From contig NZ_CP072941.1 of the NCBI RefSeq assembly GCF_018069625.1, positions 3,906,001 through 3,970,000 of the forward strand: 64,000 nucleotides of DNA. Direction: 5' to 3'. Source of the stretch: Streptomyces yatensis. Its GTDB lineage: Bacteria > Actinomycetota > Actinomycetes > Streptomycetales > Streptomycetaceae. The first letter of the stretch is position 1. Each line of letters starts with the position of its first letter. The translations under genes were made by a program, and so were the position numbers. The notes under the pieces were generated by a model. That model did no database searches and had not been told where the DNA came from. It saw only the letters and a program-made list of their open reading frames with translations. Of the stretch, positions 8,901 through 16,755 are shown in pieces.

Positions 8901-9705
8901 CCTCCGGGTGGTCGAGGGCCAGGGTGGCCGAATGGGCGATCTGGTCGCCGAAGTCGAGCAGATCACGCCGCCGCTTCTCCTCGCGGTACGCCTCGACCAG
9001 GCCCAGCAGCTCCTGGCGGGCGTGGGCGGCCTCGGGCACCTTGCGCAGCGCCTCGTTGGTGAGCCGCGCCCCCTCCAGCGTCCGCAGCAGCTCGGTGTCG
9101 TACGCGCGCAGCCGCCCGGCGGGGACGAGGTGCTCGGCGAGCTCGGCGTCGAGCGCGAGCAGATCGGTGACCAGGTCGGAGAAGGGGCGGGTGAGCGCCG
9201 GATACGGGCCGGGGGCGGAGCGCAGGACGCGTGCGGCGAGCTGGAAGCGGGTGGCGTCGGCGAGCAGCCGGGCGCTCGGCTCCAGGCCGACGCGCAGCCC
9301 GTGGTCCTTGAGCAGCTGTCCGGCGAAGGCGTGGTAGGTGGAGATGACGGGCTCGCCCGCGGCCTCCTCGGTGGCGCCCGGATCCGGGTCCTGGTCCACG
9401 ATGCCGGCCGTGACGAGAGCCTTGCGGACCCGCTCGGCCAGCTCTCCGGCGGCCTTGTTGGTGAACGTGAGGCCGAGCACCCGGTCGGGCGCGACCTGTC
9501 CGGTGCCGACCAGCCAGACGACGCGGGCGGCCATCACCGTGGTCTTGCCGGAGCCTGCCCCGGCGACGATCACCTGCGGGGCGGGCGGCGCGGTGATGCA
9601 CTCCACCTGCTCCGGGGTGAACGGGATCCCGAGGAGTTCCTTGAGCTCCTCGGGATCGGTGATGCGGGCTGACACTCCAGTGAGGCTATCGGTGCCCACC
9701 GACAC
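5971..9705 (-). CDS. adnB: AdnB subunit of the AdnAB helicase-nuclease
   Basis: UvrD-like motor fused to a RecB-type nuclease, 1244 aa from the GTG at 9705, which has GGAGCGG about 9 nt upstream. An upstream extension of the frame would overlap adnA and is not supported. The Walker A box AGAGSGKT is at about 48-55, motif II is DEYQD, and GYVTFTR lies near motif VI. A nuclease follows at the C-terminus (GRIDAVY, VDWKTG, QLAIYRLAW). AdnAB resects double-strand breaks in actinobacteria in place of RecBCD. An unusual proline/acid-rich linker of about 100 residues (roughly 860-960) separates motor and nuclease. The gene follows adnA after 56 nt, so they probably form one operon. Confidence 0.92.
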   Translation of the reverse strand: MSVGTDSLTGVSARITDPEELKELLGIPFTPEQVECITAPPAPQVIVAGAGSGKTTVMAARVVWLVGTGQVAPDRVLGLTFTNKAAGELAERVRKALVTAGIVDQDPDPGATEEAAGEPVISTYHAFAGQLLKDHGLRVGLEPSARLLADATRFQLAARVLRSAPGPYPALTRPFSDLVTDLLALDAELAEHLVPAGRLRAYDTELLRTLEGARLTNEALRKVPEAAHARQELLGLVEAYREEKRRRDLLDFGDQIAHSATLALDHPEVGRILREQFAVVLLDEYQDTSVAQRLLLSGLFGGGTGHPVTAVGDPCQAIYGWRGASVANLDDFPEHFPHADKSPARRFALSENRRSGGRLLDLANGLAAPLRAMHEGVEALRPAPGAERDGAVRCALLPTHAEELAWLTDSIAHLVRTGTPPGEIAVLCRTAGDFAQIQGALVERDVPVEVVGLSGLLHLPEVADLVAVCEVLQDPGANAALVRLLTGPRWRIGPRDLALLGRRARALVSHGGPDGAEDDPDLRLAGAVEGTDPSEVISLADALDTFLEAGGGPDDGLPFSAEARIRFARLAAELRELRRTLADPLMDVLHRVLATTGLEVELSASPHALAARRRETLGNFLDVAAAFAGREGGAALEGEATLQSFLGFLRTAAQYEKGLDNALPGGENTVKVLTAHKSKGLEWDVVAVPGLVAKQFPSEQSRESWTANARVLPHELRGDARTLPDVTAWDSKGIAAFKDAMKGHQRTEELRLGYVTFTRPRSLLLGSGHWWGPTQKRPRGPSAFLDALREHCEAGYGEVEAWAEPPEEGAENPALRESAADRAWPLPLDPAALRHRRRAADVVLAHLARIETAGERATAHDGGHPSADGEPFPEPPDDLEPPEEPEPLEEEWPEPPEDPYEDADGHPDEGPYGEAADEPYEPYEDEPYGDGPRLDPYGAAEPGVPDITREPAEDELAPEEARLAGSWDRDLDALAGELRRARETVHEVPLPGTLTASQLLRLAADPDGFARELARPMPRPPRPAARRGTRFHAWVEARFEALSLPFLGPDELPGGEEDEAEIADERDLTALKEAFARTPYARRTPYRVEVPVQLTLAGRIIRGRIDAVYRSSGTGPDGGPRYEIVDWKTGRSQDADPLQLAIYRLAWAEQHGLPLSAVTAAFVYVRSGEVVRPAGLPGRAGLERVLLGEPGGEAGGGTLGEPEDGDGGVEVDVAGDGAGDGAVDEGATGNDRMDAETVTESERS

Positions 9706-9761
9706 GCCCCGCCGCTCCGGTGGGCGCCCGCCCCGGGGTCCATGCCCGGTACGCGAAGGCG

Positions 9762-12700
9762 TCAGTCGACCACATGGCGCCCCTCCGCCCGGGCGCTGCA
9801 CGCGCCGCGGAAGGCGCAGCGCTCGCAGTGGTCGCCCGTGGTCGGGGTGAACCGCTCGTCGAGGACGCGCCCGGCCGCGGTGGCGAGCAGCTGCCCCACC
9901 CACTCCCCGTCCGGCGGCTCCTGGGCCTGGACCTTGGGGATCTCGTCGCCGCCGTCCTTCCTGGCGGCTCCCTGCCGCAGCTGGACGAGCTCCGCGCCGC
10001 CCGGCTCGGGGCGCCCGCCCTCGAAGAGGTCGTCGACGGCGCCCTCGCGCACCGCCAGCTGATAGGCCGCCAGCTGGGGGTGGTGCTCGACATCGCCGCG
10101 GCTCACGGTCTGCTTGCCGGTCTTGAAGTCGACGACGTAGGCGCGCCCCTCGCCATCCGTCTCGACGCGGTCCATGCTGCCGCGGATGCGCACCTTATAG
10201 ACGTCGGCTTCGAGCGTGACGTCGAAGGAGTGCTCGGTGGCGACCGGGGTGCGGCCGCCGCGCTCCATCACATGCCAGTGCAGAAAGCGCTCCAGGGCCG
10301 CCCGTGCCTGCTCCTTCTCCTGCCGTGACTTCCAGGGGGCGTCGAAGGCGAGCGCGTCCCATACGGAGTCCAGGCGCTCCATGAGGACCGCGAGATCGGC
10401 CGGGGTGCGGCCGGAGGCGACCTCGTCGGCCAGGACGTGCACGACGTTGCCGAAGCCCTGGGCGGCCGTCGAGGGCGCGTCGGCCTTCACCTCGCGCCCC
10501 AGGAACCACTGGAGCGAGCAGGTGTTGACGAGCTGGTCGAGCGCGCTGCCGGACAGCGCCACGGGCCGGTCCCGGTCGCGCAGCGGGACCTCGCTGTGGG
10601 TCGGCTCGTGCAGCCCCCACCAGCGGTGCGGGTGGGCGGCCGGGACCAGCGGCCGGCCCTCCTCGTCGCGCAGCGCCGCGAGCCGCGCCAGCCGGCGCGC
10701 GGCAGCGTCGCGCAGCGCCTCCGAGGCGTCCGGGTCGACGGTGGTGGCACGCAGCTCGGCGACGAGCGCGGCGACGGACAGCGGGCGGCGCGGCCGCTGG
10801 GTGACGTCGGTGGGCGGGACGCCCAGTTCGGCGAGGAATCGGGAGGGCTGGTCCCCGTCCTCGGAGGCGGCCTTGACGGCGGTGACCACGAGCCGTTCCT
10901 TGGCGCGGGTCGCCGCCACGTAGAACAGCCGCCGCTCCTCGGCCAGCAGCGCGCCCGGCGGCAGCGGCTCGGCCAGCCCGTCCCGGCCGATCCGGTCGGC
11001 CTCCAGGAGCGAGCCGCGCCGCCGCAGATCCGGCCACAGCCCCTCCTGTACCCCCGCGACGACCACCAGGGCCCATTCGAGCCCCTTGGAGCGGTGGGCG
11101 GTCATCAGCCGTACGGCGTCGGGGCGGACCATCCGGCGGGAGAGGGTGTCGGCGGCGATGTCCTGGGCGTCGATCTCCTCCAGGAAGTTGAGGGCGCCGC
11201 GGCCGCCGGTGCGCTCCTCGGCGCGGGCGGCGGTCTCGAACAGCGCGCACACCGCGTCGAGGTCGCGGTCCGCGTTTCGCCCGGCGGTGCCGCCGCGCTG
11301 CGCGGCCCGCTCCAGCCGGCCGGGCCAGGAGGTGCCGTCCCACAGCCGCCACAGCGCCTGTTCGGCGGTGCCGCCCCGGGCCAGTGCCTCCCGGGCGGTA
11401 CGCAGCAGCAGCCCGAGCCGCTGGGCGCCGCGTGCGTACGCCGGGTCGTGGACGGCCAGCCGCTCCGGCTCGGCGAGCGCCTCGGCGAGCAGGACGTCGG
11501 AGGGGCGCGGCACCGTGCGTCCGGCGGACCGCTCCTCCTCGCGCAGCGCACGGCCCAGGCGGCGCAGATCGGCGGCGTCCATACCGCCCAGCGGCGAGGT
11601 GAGCAGGGTCAGTGCGGTCTCGACGCCGAGGACCGCGGACAGCCCGCCGCTGTCCGGCAGCGCGGCCGTGGCGGCGGCGCGCAGCGCGGTCAGCAGGGGG
11701 GCCACGGCGGGCTCATGGCGCAGCGGGATGTCATCGCCGTCCACCTCGACGGGGACGCCCGCCGAGGTGAGCGCCCGGCGCACCCCGGGGATCGAGCGCC
11801 CCCCGGCGCGCACCAGGACGGCCATCTCGCGCCATGGCACCCCGTCCTCCAGATGGGCGCGGCGCAGGATGTCGGCCACGTTGTCGAGCTCGGCGCCCGC
11901 GGTGGGGTACGTGTACGCCTCGGCGCGGCCGCCGTCGCGGACGGCCGCGAGTTCCCGATGCGCCCTTACGGCTCGCGCGGGCAGCCGGGTGAGCGGCATC
12001 CGGCCGGTGATCCGCCGGGTGGCCGCGAGCAGGGCGGCCCCCGAACGGCGGGAGACGGTGAGCACCTCCATGTCGGCGGGCCGGCCGTCCGCCCGCGGGA
12101 AGTCCTCGCGGAAGCGGAGGATGCCGCCCACGTCGGCGCCCCGGAAGGCGTAGATCGACTGATCGGGGTCGCCGAAGGCGAGCAGGGTCCGGCCGCCGCC
12201 CGCGAGCGCCCCCAGCAGCCGGCCCTGGGCCACGTCGGTGTCCTGGTACTCGTCGACGAACACGGCGTCGTACCGCCCCGCCAGCTCGGCCGCGACCTCC
12301 GGCCGACCGGCGAGCAGCACCGCGCGGTGCACCAGCTCCGCGTAGTCCAGCACCCCCTGGGCGTCCAGGACGTCGAGGTACTCGGCGAGGAAACCGGCCG
12401 CGGCGGACCAGTCGGGGCGCCCGGTGCGCTCGGCGAACTCCCCCAGCGCCCGCGGGCCCAGGCCCAGCTCCCGGCTGCGGGCGAGCACCGCGCGCACCTC
12501 GTCGGCGAAGCCCCGGGTGGTCAGGCAGGCGCGCAGGTCGTCGGGCCAGCGGACGGAGGCCCGGCCCTCGCGCGCCAGCTCTGCCTGACCGGCGAGCAGC
12601 TCCCTGACGACGACGTCCTGCTCCGGTCCGGAGAGCAGCCGCAGCGGATCGACGAAGAGGTCGACGTCCTGGTGGGCGCGGACCAGGGCGTAGCAGTAGG

Positions 12701-13118
12701 AGTGGAAGGTCGTGGCCCGCGGGGCGCTCGCGCCGCCCAGGCGCGCGGCCATGCGGTCGCGCAGCTCGACGGCGGCCTTACGGCTGAAGGTGAGCACCAG
12801 GAGCCGCTCGGGGTCCGCGCCCTCGCGCACCCGGCGGGCCACCGCCTCCACGAGCGTCGTCGTCTTGCCCGTGCCGGGCCCGGCGAGCACCAGCAATGGA
12901 CCGCCCCGATGCTCAACCACAGCGCGCTGCCGTGCGTCCAGGACAGGAAGGGTTCCTGGCTCCGGCCGATGACGGAGCAGGCGGTAGACGCCCGAGGCCG
13001 ACTGCCGTGAGGAGGGCTGCCGCGCCTGCCGCTGCCGTGGAAGGGACGAGGGGGAGGAGCTCACGTTGGATCGCCGGTCCTGGTGGGTTGGCTGGGTGCG
13101 GGACAGCCTCTCATGCAC
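9762..13118 (-). CDS. adnA: AdnA subunit of the AdnAB helicase-nuclease
   Basis: Partner of AdnB, 1118 aa, with an N-terminal UvrD-type motor (Walker A AGPGTGKT near residue 80, DEYQD motif II) and a C-terminal nuclease (VVDFKTG, HPQLAAYQLA). Cysteines in NTCSLQWF and in CERCAFRGAC fit the iron-sulfur clamp of AddB/AdnA nucleases. The ATG at 13118 is used here. A GTG about 19 codons inside (coding VSSSPSS) is an alternative, because the first residues look poorly conserved. A DnaA-box-like site lies 22 nt upstream. Confidence 0.92.
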   Translation of the reverse strand: MHERLSRTQPTHQDRRSNVSSSPSSLPRQRQARQPSSRQSASGVYRLLRHRPEPGTLPVLDARQRAVVEHRGGPLLVLAGPGTGKTTTLVEAVARRVREGADPERLLVLTFSRKAAVELRDRMAARLGGASAPRATTFHSYCYALVRAHQDVDLFVDPLRLLSGPEQDVVVRELLAGQAELAREGRASVRWPDDLRACLTTRGFADEVRAVLARSRELGLGPRALGEFAERTGRPDWSAAAGFLAEYLDVLDAQGVLDYAELVHRAVLLAGRPEVAAELAGRYDAVFVDEYQDTDVAQGRLLGALAGGGRTLLAFGDPDQSIYAFRGADVGGILRFREDFPRADGRPADMEVLTVSRRSGAALLAATRRITGRMPLTRLPARAVRAHRELAAVRDGGRAEAYTYPTAGAELDNVADILRRAHLEDGVPWREMAVLVRAGGRSIPGVRRALTSAGVPVEVDGDDIPLRHEPAVAPLLTALRAAATAALPDSGGLSAVLGVETALTLLTSPLGGMDAADLRRLGRALREEERSAGRTVPRPSDVLLAEALAEPERLAVHDPAYARGAQRLGLLLRTAREALARGGTAEQALWRLWDGTSWPGRLERAAQRGGTAGRNADRDLDAVCALFETAARAEERTGGRGALNFLEEIDAQDIAADTLSRRMVRPDAVRLMTAHRSKGLEWALVVVAGVQEGLWPDLRRRGSLLEADRIGRDGLAEPLPPGALLAEERRLFYVAATRAKERLVVTAVKAASEDGDQPSRFLAELGVPPTDVTQRPRRPLSVAALVAELRATTVDPDASEALRDAAARRLARLAALRDEEGRPLVPAAHPHRWWGLHEPTHSEVPLRDRDRPVALSGSALDQLVNTCSLQWFLGREVKADAPSTAAQGFGNVVHVLADEVASGRTPADLAVLMERLDSVWDALAFDAPWKSRQEKEQARAALERFLHWHVMERGGRTPVATEHSFDVTLEADVYKVRIRGSMDRVETDGEGRAYVVDFKTGKQTVSRGDVEHHPQLAAYQLAVREGAVDDLFEGGRPEPGGAELVQLRQGAARKDGGDEIPKVQAQEPPDGEWVGQLLATAAGRVLDERFTPTTGDHCERCAFRGACSARAEGRHVVD

Positions 13119-13140
13119 GGCGGGGCCTCACCCGGATGGC

Positions 13141-13149
13141 TGTGGATAC
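13141..13149. promoter_or_regulatory. DnaA-box-like site upstream of adnA
   Basis: On the minus strand the site reads GTATCCACA, one mismatch from TTATCCACA. It lies 22 nt before the adnA ATG, comparable to the perfect box upstream of uvrD2. A single short site can occur by chance. Confidence 0.3.
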
Positions 13150-13215
13150 CGCCGGTACGACGACCGCGGGCCCGGAACGCCGGCGGCTGTGGTCCCGCCG
13201 CCGCGTGCGGCCCCC

Positions 13216-13614
13216 CTACCGGCCGTGGTCCTGCCCGCCCCCGTCCCACCGCGCCCTGGCCATGTCGATCCGCGGCACATGGCCCTCGGCCGAGCGCGCC
13301 GCCTCGCGCAGCGGGGTGCCCTCCTCGCGATAGTGGTCAAGAGCGCGCAGCTCGTGGCCGGGCAGCAGCACACCGTCCGCGCGCACCACCCGCCACCACG
13401 GCACGGCGCCCCCGTAGAGCGCCATCACCCGCCCCACCTGGCGCGGCCCGCCCTCCTCCAGCCATTCCGCGACGTCCCCGTAGGTCATCACCCGGCCGGA
13501 GGGAATCGACTCGGCCACGTCCAGCACCCGCTCGGCGTACTCGGGCAGCTCGTGGGCGCCGTCCCCGTCCGCCGGCTCCCCGCTCTCCCCACTCACTCGG
13601 CTCATCCGCCCCAT
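13216..13614 (-). CDS. Alkyltransferase-like protein (ATL), MGMT family without the reactive cysteine
   Basis: Single-domain homologue of O6-alkylguanine-DNA alkyltransferase, 132 aa. The helix-turn-helix region (SGRVMTYGDVA, arginine finger in PRQVGRVM) is intact. The methyl-acceptor motif PCHRV is replaced by PWWRV near residue 71, placing tryptophan where cysteine reacts. ATL proteins bind O6-alkylguanine, flip it out and hand the lesion to nucleotide excision repair, so they recognise rather than repair. Location beside adnAB and uvrD2 fits a DNA-damage role. The ATG at 13614 gives the whole domain. Confidence 0.9.
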   Translation of the reverse strand: MGRMSRVSGESGEPADGDGAHELPEYAERVLDVAESIPSGRVMTYGDVAEWLEEGGPRQVGRVMALYGGAVPWWRVVRADGVLLPGHELRALDHYREEGTPLREAARSAEGHVPRIDMARARWDGGGQDHGR

Positions 13615-13850
13615 CCTGCCGCACCCCTCCGACAGCCGCGCTCACAACCGCGCCCACAGCCGTGCCGAGCGCCCCGCCGAGCGCCCCGCGAGCCGTGGCG
13701 AGAGGCCCGCTCCGGGGCCGATTGCGGTTCGATCACGCATTGTGCGGGAATCCTCAGCAGGGCGTACCATTCGGGGTCCACGTCCCCGAAATGCACCCTG
13801 ATGCCCCCCTCCGCAGCCCGGGCATGCCACCATCTTCCGGGCGGTGACTG

Positions 13851-16613
13851 GTGATACGAGATCAAGAAGAGACGGCGAAGCAGCAGGGTGCGCAGCCTCC
13901 GGAGGAGGAGGCCCGCACCCCGGAGTCGTTGCCGCACTCCAAGGCGCCGTCCGGCGGCCGGCAGGAGCCCCCGGAGGCGGGGGATGACTGCGGCCCGGAC
14001 GGACCGGAGGGCCATGTGGACCGGGTCTCCGGGGACGAGCCGCTGCTGCCCGCCCGTGTCCACCGCCCCGCCGATCTGCTGCGGCTGCTGCTCGGGGTCC
14101 TCGGCATGGCCGTCGTCCTGGCCATCGCGGCCTTCGCCCACGGCACCACCGCGGGTCTGGAGAAGGACATCGGGCACGGCGCCAACCAGGCGCCCCCACT
14201 CCTGATCGACTTCGCGGGGCTCACGGCCGGGGTGGCCGTCCTCGTCCTGCCGGTGGCCTTCGCCTTCGAGCGGCTGATCAAACGGGACGGGCTGCGGATC
14301 GCCGACGGCGTGCTGGCCGCGGTGCTGGCCCACGGGGTGTCGCTCGCCACGGACCTCTGGGTCGCCAGGGCCGCCCCCGACTCGATCCGCGAAGCGCTCA
14401 CCCAGCCCGCGCCCGGCGGCGCCTTCAGCGACCCCGTGCACGGCTATCTCGCCCCCGTCATCGCCTATATGACGGCCGTCGGCATGGCCCGGCGCCCGCG
14501 CTGGCGGGTGGCCATGTGGTGCGTCCTGCTGCTCGACGCCTTCGCGGTGCTCGTGGGCGGCTACACCACACCGTTCTCGATCATCCTTACGGTGCTCATC
14601 GGCTGGGCGGTGGCCTACGGCACGCTCTACGCGGTCGGCTCCCCCAATGTGCGCCCCACGGGCCAGAACCTGCTCGGCGGGCTGCGCCGGGTCGGCTTCA
14701 ACCCGGTCAGCGCCATGCGCGCCGAGGAGCCCGAGGACGAGCACGGCGGCCACGGCGACCGGAGCCGCCGCTATCTGGTCACCCTGGAGGACGGCCCGCC
14801 CCTGGACGTCACCGTGGTCGACCGGGAGCAGCAGGCCCAGGGCTTCTTCTACGGCGTCTGGCAGCGGCTGACCCTGCGGACGATCACCCCGCCGCGCAGC
14901 CTCCAGTCGCTGCGCCAGGCCCTGGAGCAGGAGGCGCTGCTCGCCTACGCGGCCATCGCGGCCGGGGCCAACGCGGCCAAGCTGATCGCCACCTCCGAGC
15001 TGGGCCCGGACGCCGTGATGCTGGTCTACGAGCATGTCGGCGGACGTCCGCTGCACGCCCTGCCGGACGAGGCGATCACCGACGAGCTGCTGGCCGGGGC
15101 CTGGCACCAGGTCCAGGCGCTCCAGTCGCGGAGGATCGCCCACCGGCGGCTGGACAGCGACGCCCTCCTGGTCGACCGCAACGGCACGGTCATCCTCACC
15201 GATCTGCGCGGCGGTGAGATCGCGGCCGGTGACGTGGTGCTGCGGATGGACGTCGCACAGCTGCTGACCACCCTGGGCCTGCGCGTGGGCGCCGAGCGCT
15301 CCGTGGCCGCCGCGGTGGCGGTCCTCGGCCCGGACGCGGTCGCCGACAGCCTGCCGCTGCTGCAGCCCCTGGCGCTCGGCCGGGGCACCCGCGCGACCCT
15401 GCGGCAGCTCGCGCGCGAGCGCGCCCAGCGCCAGCGGGACGCCGTCCTGGAGGCCTCCCACGCCGCCAAGGAGGCCAAGGAGGCGCGGGAGGCCGAGGAG
15501 ACGGCCCAGGAGGCCGGGGCCACGGAGGCGGCCACCAGCGACCGCAGGACCAGCAAGGCCGAGAAGCAGGCGGAGAAGCGCGCCATAGAAGAGGCGATGG
15601 AGGACGCCCGCGAGGAGGATCTGCTCTCCCAGATCCGACAGCAGGTGCTGCTGGTGAGGCCGCAGGCGCCGATAGAGCCCGAGCGGCTGGAGCGCATCAA
15701 GCCGCGCACCCTGGTCAGCTTCTGCGCCGGGGCCTTCGCCGCCTACTTCCTGCTCTCCCAGTTCACCCATCTCAAGCTGGGCGCCCTGGTCGGCGAGGCC
15801 AACTGGATCTGGGTCGTCTTCGCGCTCGTCTTCTCCGCGCTCACCTATCTGGCCGCGGCACTGAGCCTGCTCGGCTTCGTCCCGGAGAAGGTGCCGCTGC
15901 CGCGGACGGTGCTGGCGCAGGTCGCCGCCTCGTTCGTGAAGCTGGTGGCGCCCGCGGCGGTCGGCGGCGTCGCCCTCAACACCCGCTTCCTGCAGCGCGC
16001 GGGGGTGCGGCCGGGGCTCGCGGTGGCCAGCGTGGGCGCCTCCCAGCTGTTCGGGCTCGCCAGCCATATCGTGCTGCTGCTGACCTTCGGCTACATCACC
16101 GGCACCGAGCGCACCCCGGCGCTCTCGCCGTCCCGGACGGTGATCGCCGGGCTGCTGACGGCCGCCGTGCTGGTCCTGGTGGTGACCGCGATCCCCGTCC
16201 TGCGGAAGTTCGTGTCCACCCGGGTGCGGTCGCTGTTCGCGGGCGTCGTCCCGCGCATGCTGGACGTGCTGCAGCGGCCCAAGAAGCTGCTCACCGGCAT
16301 CGGCGGCACCCTGCTGCTGACCGCCGCCAACGTGATGTGCCTCGACTCCGCGATCCGGGCGTTCGGCGGAGAGCTGAGCTACGCGAGCATCGCCGTCGTC
16401 TTCCTCGCGGGCAACGCCCTGGGGTCGGCGGCGCCCACCCCCGGCGGTGTGGGCGCGGTCGAGGCCGCCCTGATCGCGGGTCTGACCTTCGCCGGGCTGC
16501 CGTACGAGACCGCCGCGCCCGCGGTGCTGCTCTTCCGGCTGATGGTCTTCTGGCTGCCGGTGCTGCCCGGCTGGGTGGCCTTCACCCACCTCACCCGCAA
16601 AGAGGCGCTGTAG
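13851..16613 (+). CDS. Large UPF0104/flippase-like membrane protein with internal kinase-like domain
   Basis: Protein of 920 aa with four parts. First, about six membrane segments (roughly 65-265) follow a polar N-terminus. Second, a cytosolic domain (roughly 300-510) resembles an eroded aminoglycoside-phosphotransferase/kinase: it keeps an HRRLDSDALLVD loop and ILTDLRGG where HxDxxxxN and DFG-like motifs sit. Third, a highly charged, probably coiled-coil linker (about 520-600) is rich in A, E, K and R. Fourth, a C-terminal block of about eight segments belongs to the lysylphosphatidylglycerol-synthase TM/UPF0104 family (GSAAPTPGGVGAVE motif). It may move or modify an envelope lipid; the substrate is unknown. 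The start is a GTG at 13851. Confidence 0.82.
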   Translation: MIRDQEETAKQQGAQPPEEEARTPESLPHSKAPSGGRQEPPEAGDDCGPDGPEGHVDRVSGDEPLLPARVHRPADLLRLLLGVLGMAVVLAIAAFAHGTTAGLEKDIGHGANQAPPLLIDFAGLTAGVAVLVLPVAFAFERLIKRDGLRIADGVLAAVLAHGVSLATDLWVARAAPDSIREALTQPAPGGAFSDPVHGYLAPVIAYMTAVGMARRPRWRVAMWCVLLLDAFAVLVGGYTTPFSIILTVLIGWAVAYGTLYAVGSPNVRPTGQNLLGGLRRVGFNPVSAMRAEEPEDEHGGHGDRSRRYLVTLEDGPPLDVTVVDREQQAQGFFYGVWQRLTLRTITPPRSLQSLRQALEQEALLAYAAIAAGANAAKLIATSELGPDAVMLVYEHVGGRPLHALPDEAITDELLAGAWHQVQALQSRRIAHRRLDSDALLVDRNGTVILTDLRGGEIAAGDVVLRMDVAQLLTTLGLRVGAERSVAAAVAVLGPDAVADSLPLLQPLALGRGTRATLRQLARERAQRQRDAVLEASHAAKEAKEAREAEETAQEAGATEAATSDRRTSKAEKQAEKRAIEEAMEDAREEDLLSQIRQQVLLVRPQAPIEPERLERIKPRTLVSFCAGAFAAYFLLSQFTHLKLGALVGEANWIWVVFALVFSALTYLAAALSLLGFVPEKVPLPRTVLAQVAASFVKLVAPAAVGGVALNTRFLQRAGVRPGLAVASVGASQLFGLASHIVLLLTFGYITGTERTPALSPSRTVIAGLLTAAVLVLVVTAIPVLRKFVSTRVRSLFAGVVPRMLDVLQRPKKLLTGIGGTLLLTAANVMCLDSAIRAFGGELSYASIAVVFLAGNALGSAAPTPGGVGAVEAALIAGLTFAGLPYETAAPAVLLFRLMVFWLPVLPGWVAFTHLTRKEAL

Positions 16614-16755
16614 GGGCCCTGGAGGCCCCGCCGGAGCCCTCCCGCGGCCACCGGCCGCCCGGCCACCCGTCTCACCCGTACGCCCCCGCTGTGCGCGCGC
16701 GGGGCGGCCGCCGCCCGCAGGATGGCGATACGCCGCCACCCCCGGGAGGGCCGCC

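Noticed and set aside
9706-9903. N-terminal extension of AdnB overlapping adnA
   Set aside because: Similarity to AdnB begins near the GTG at 9705, which has its own ribosome site; the extension lies in the shadow of adnA.
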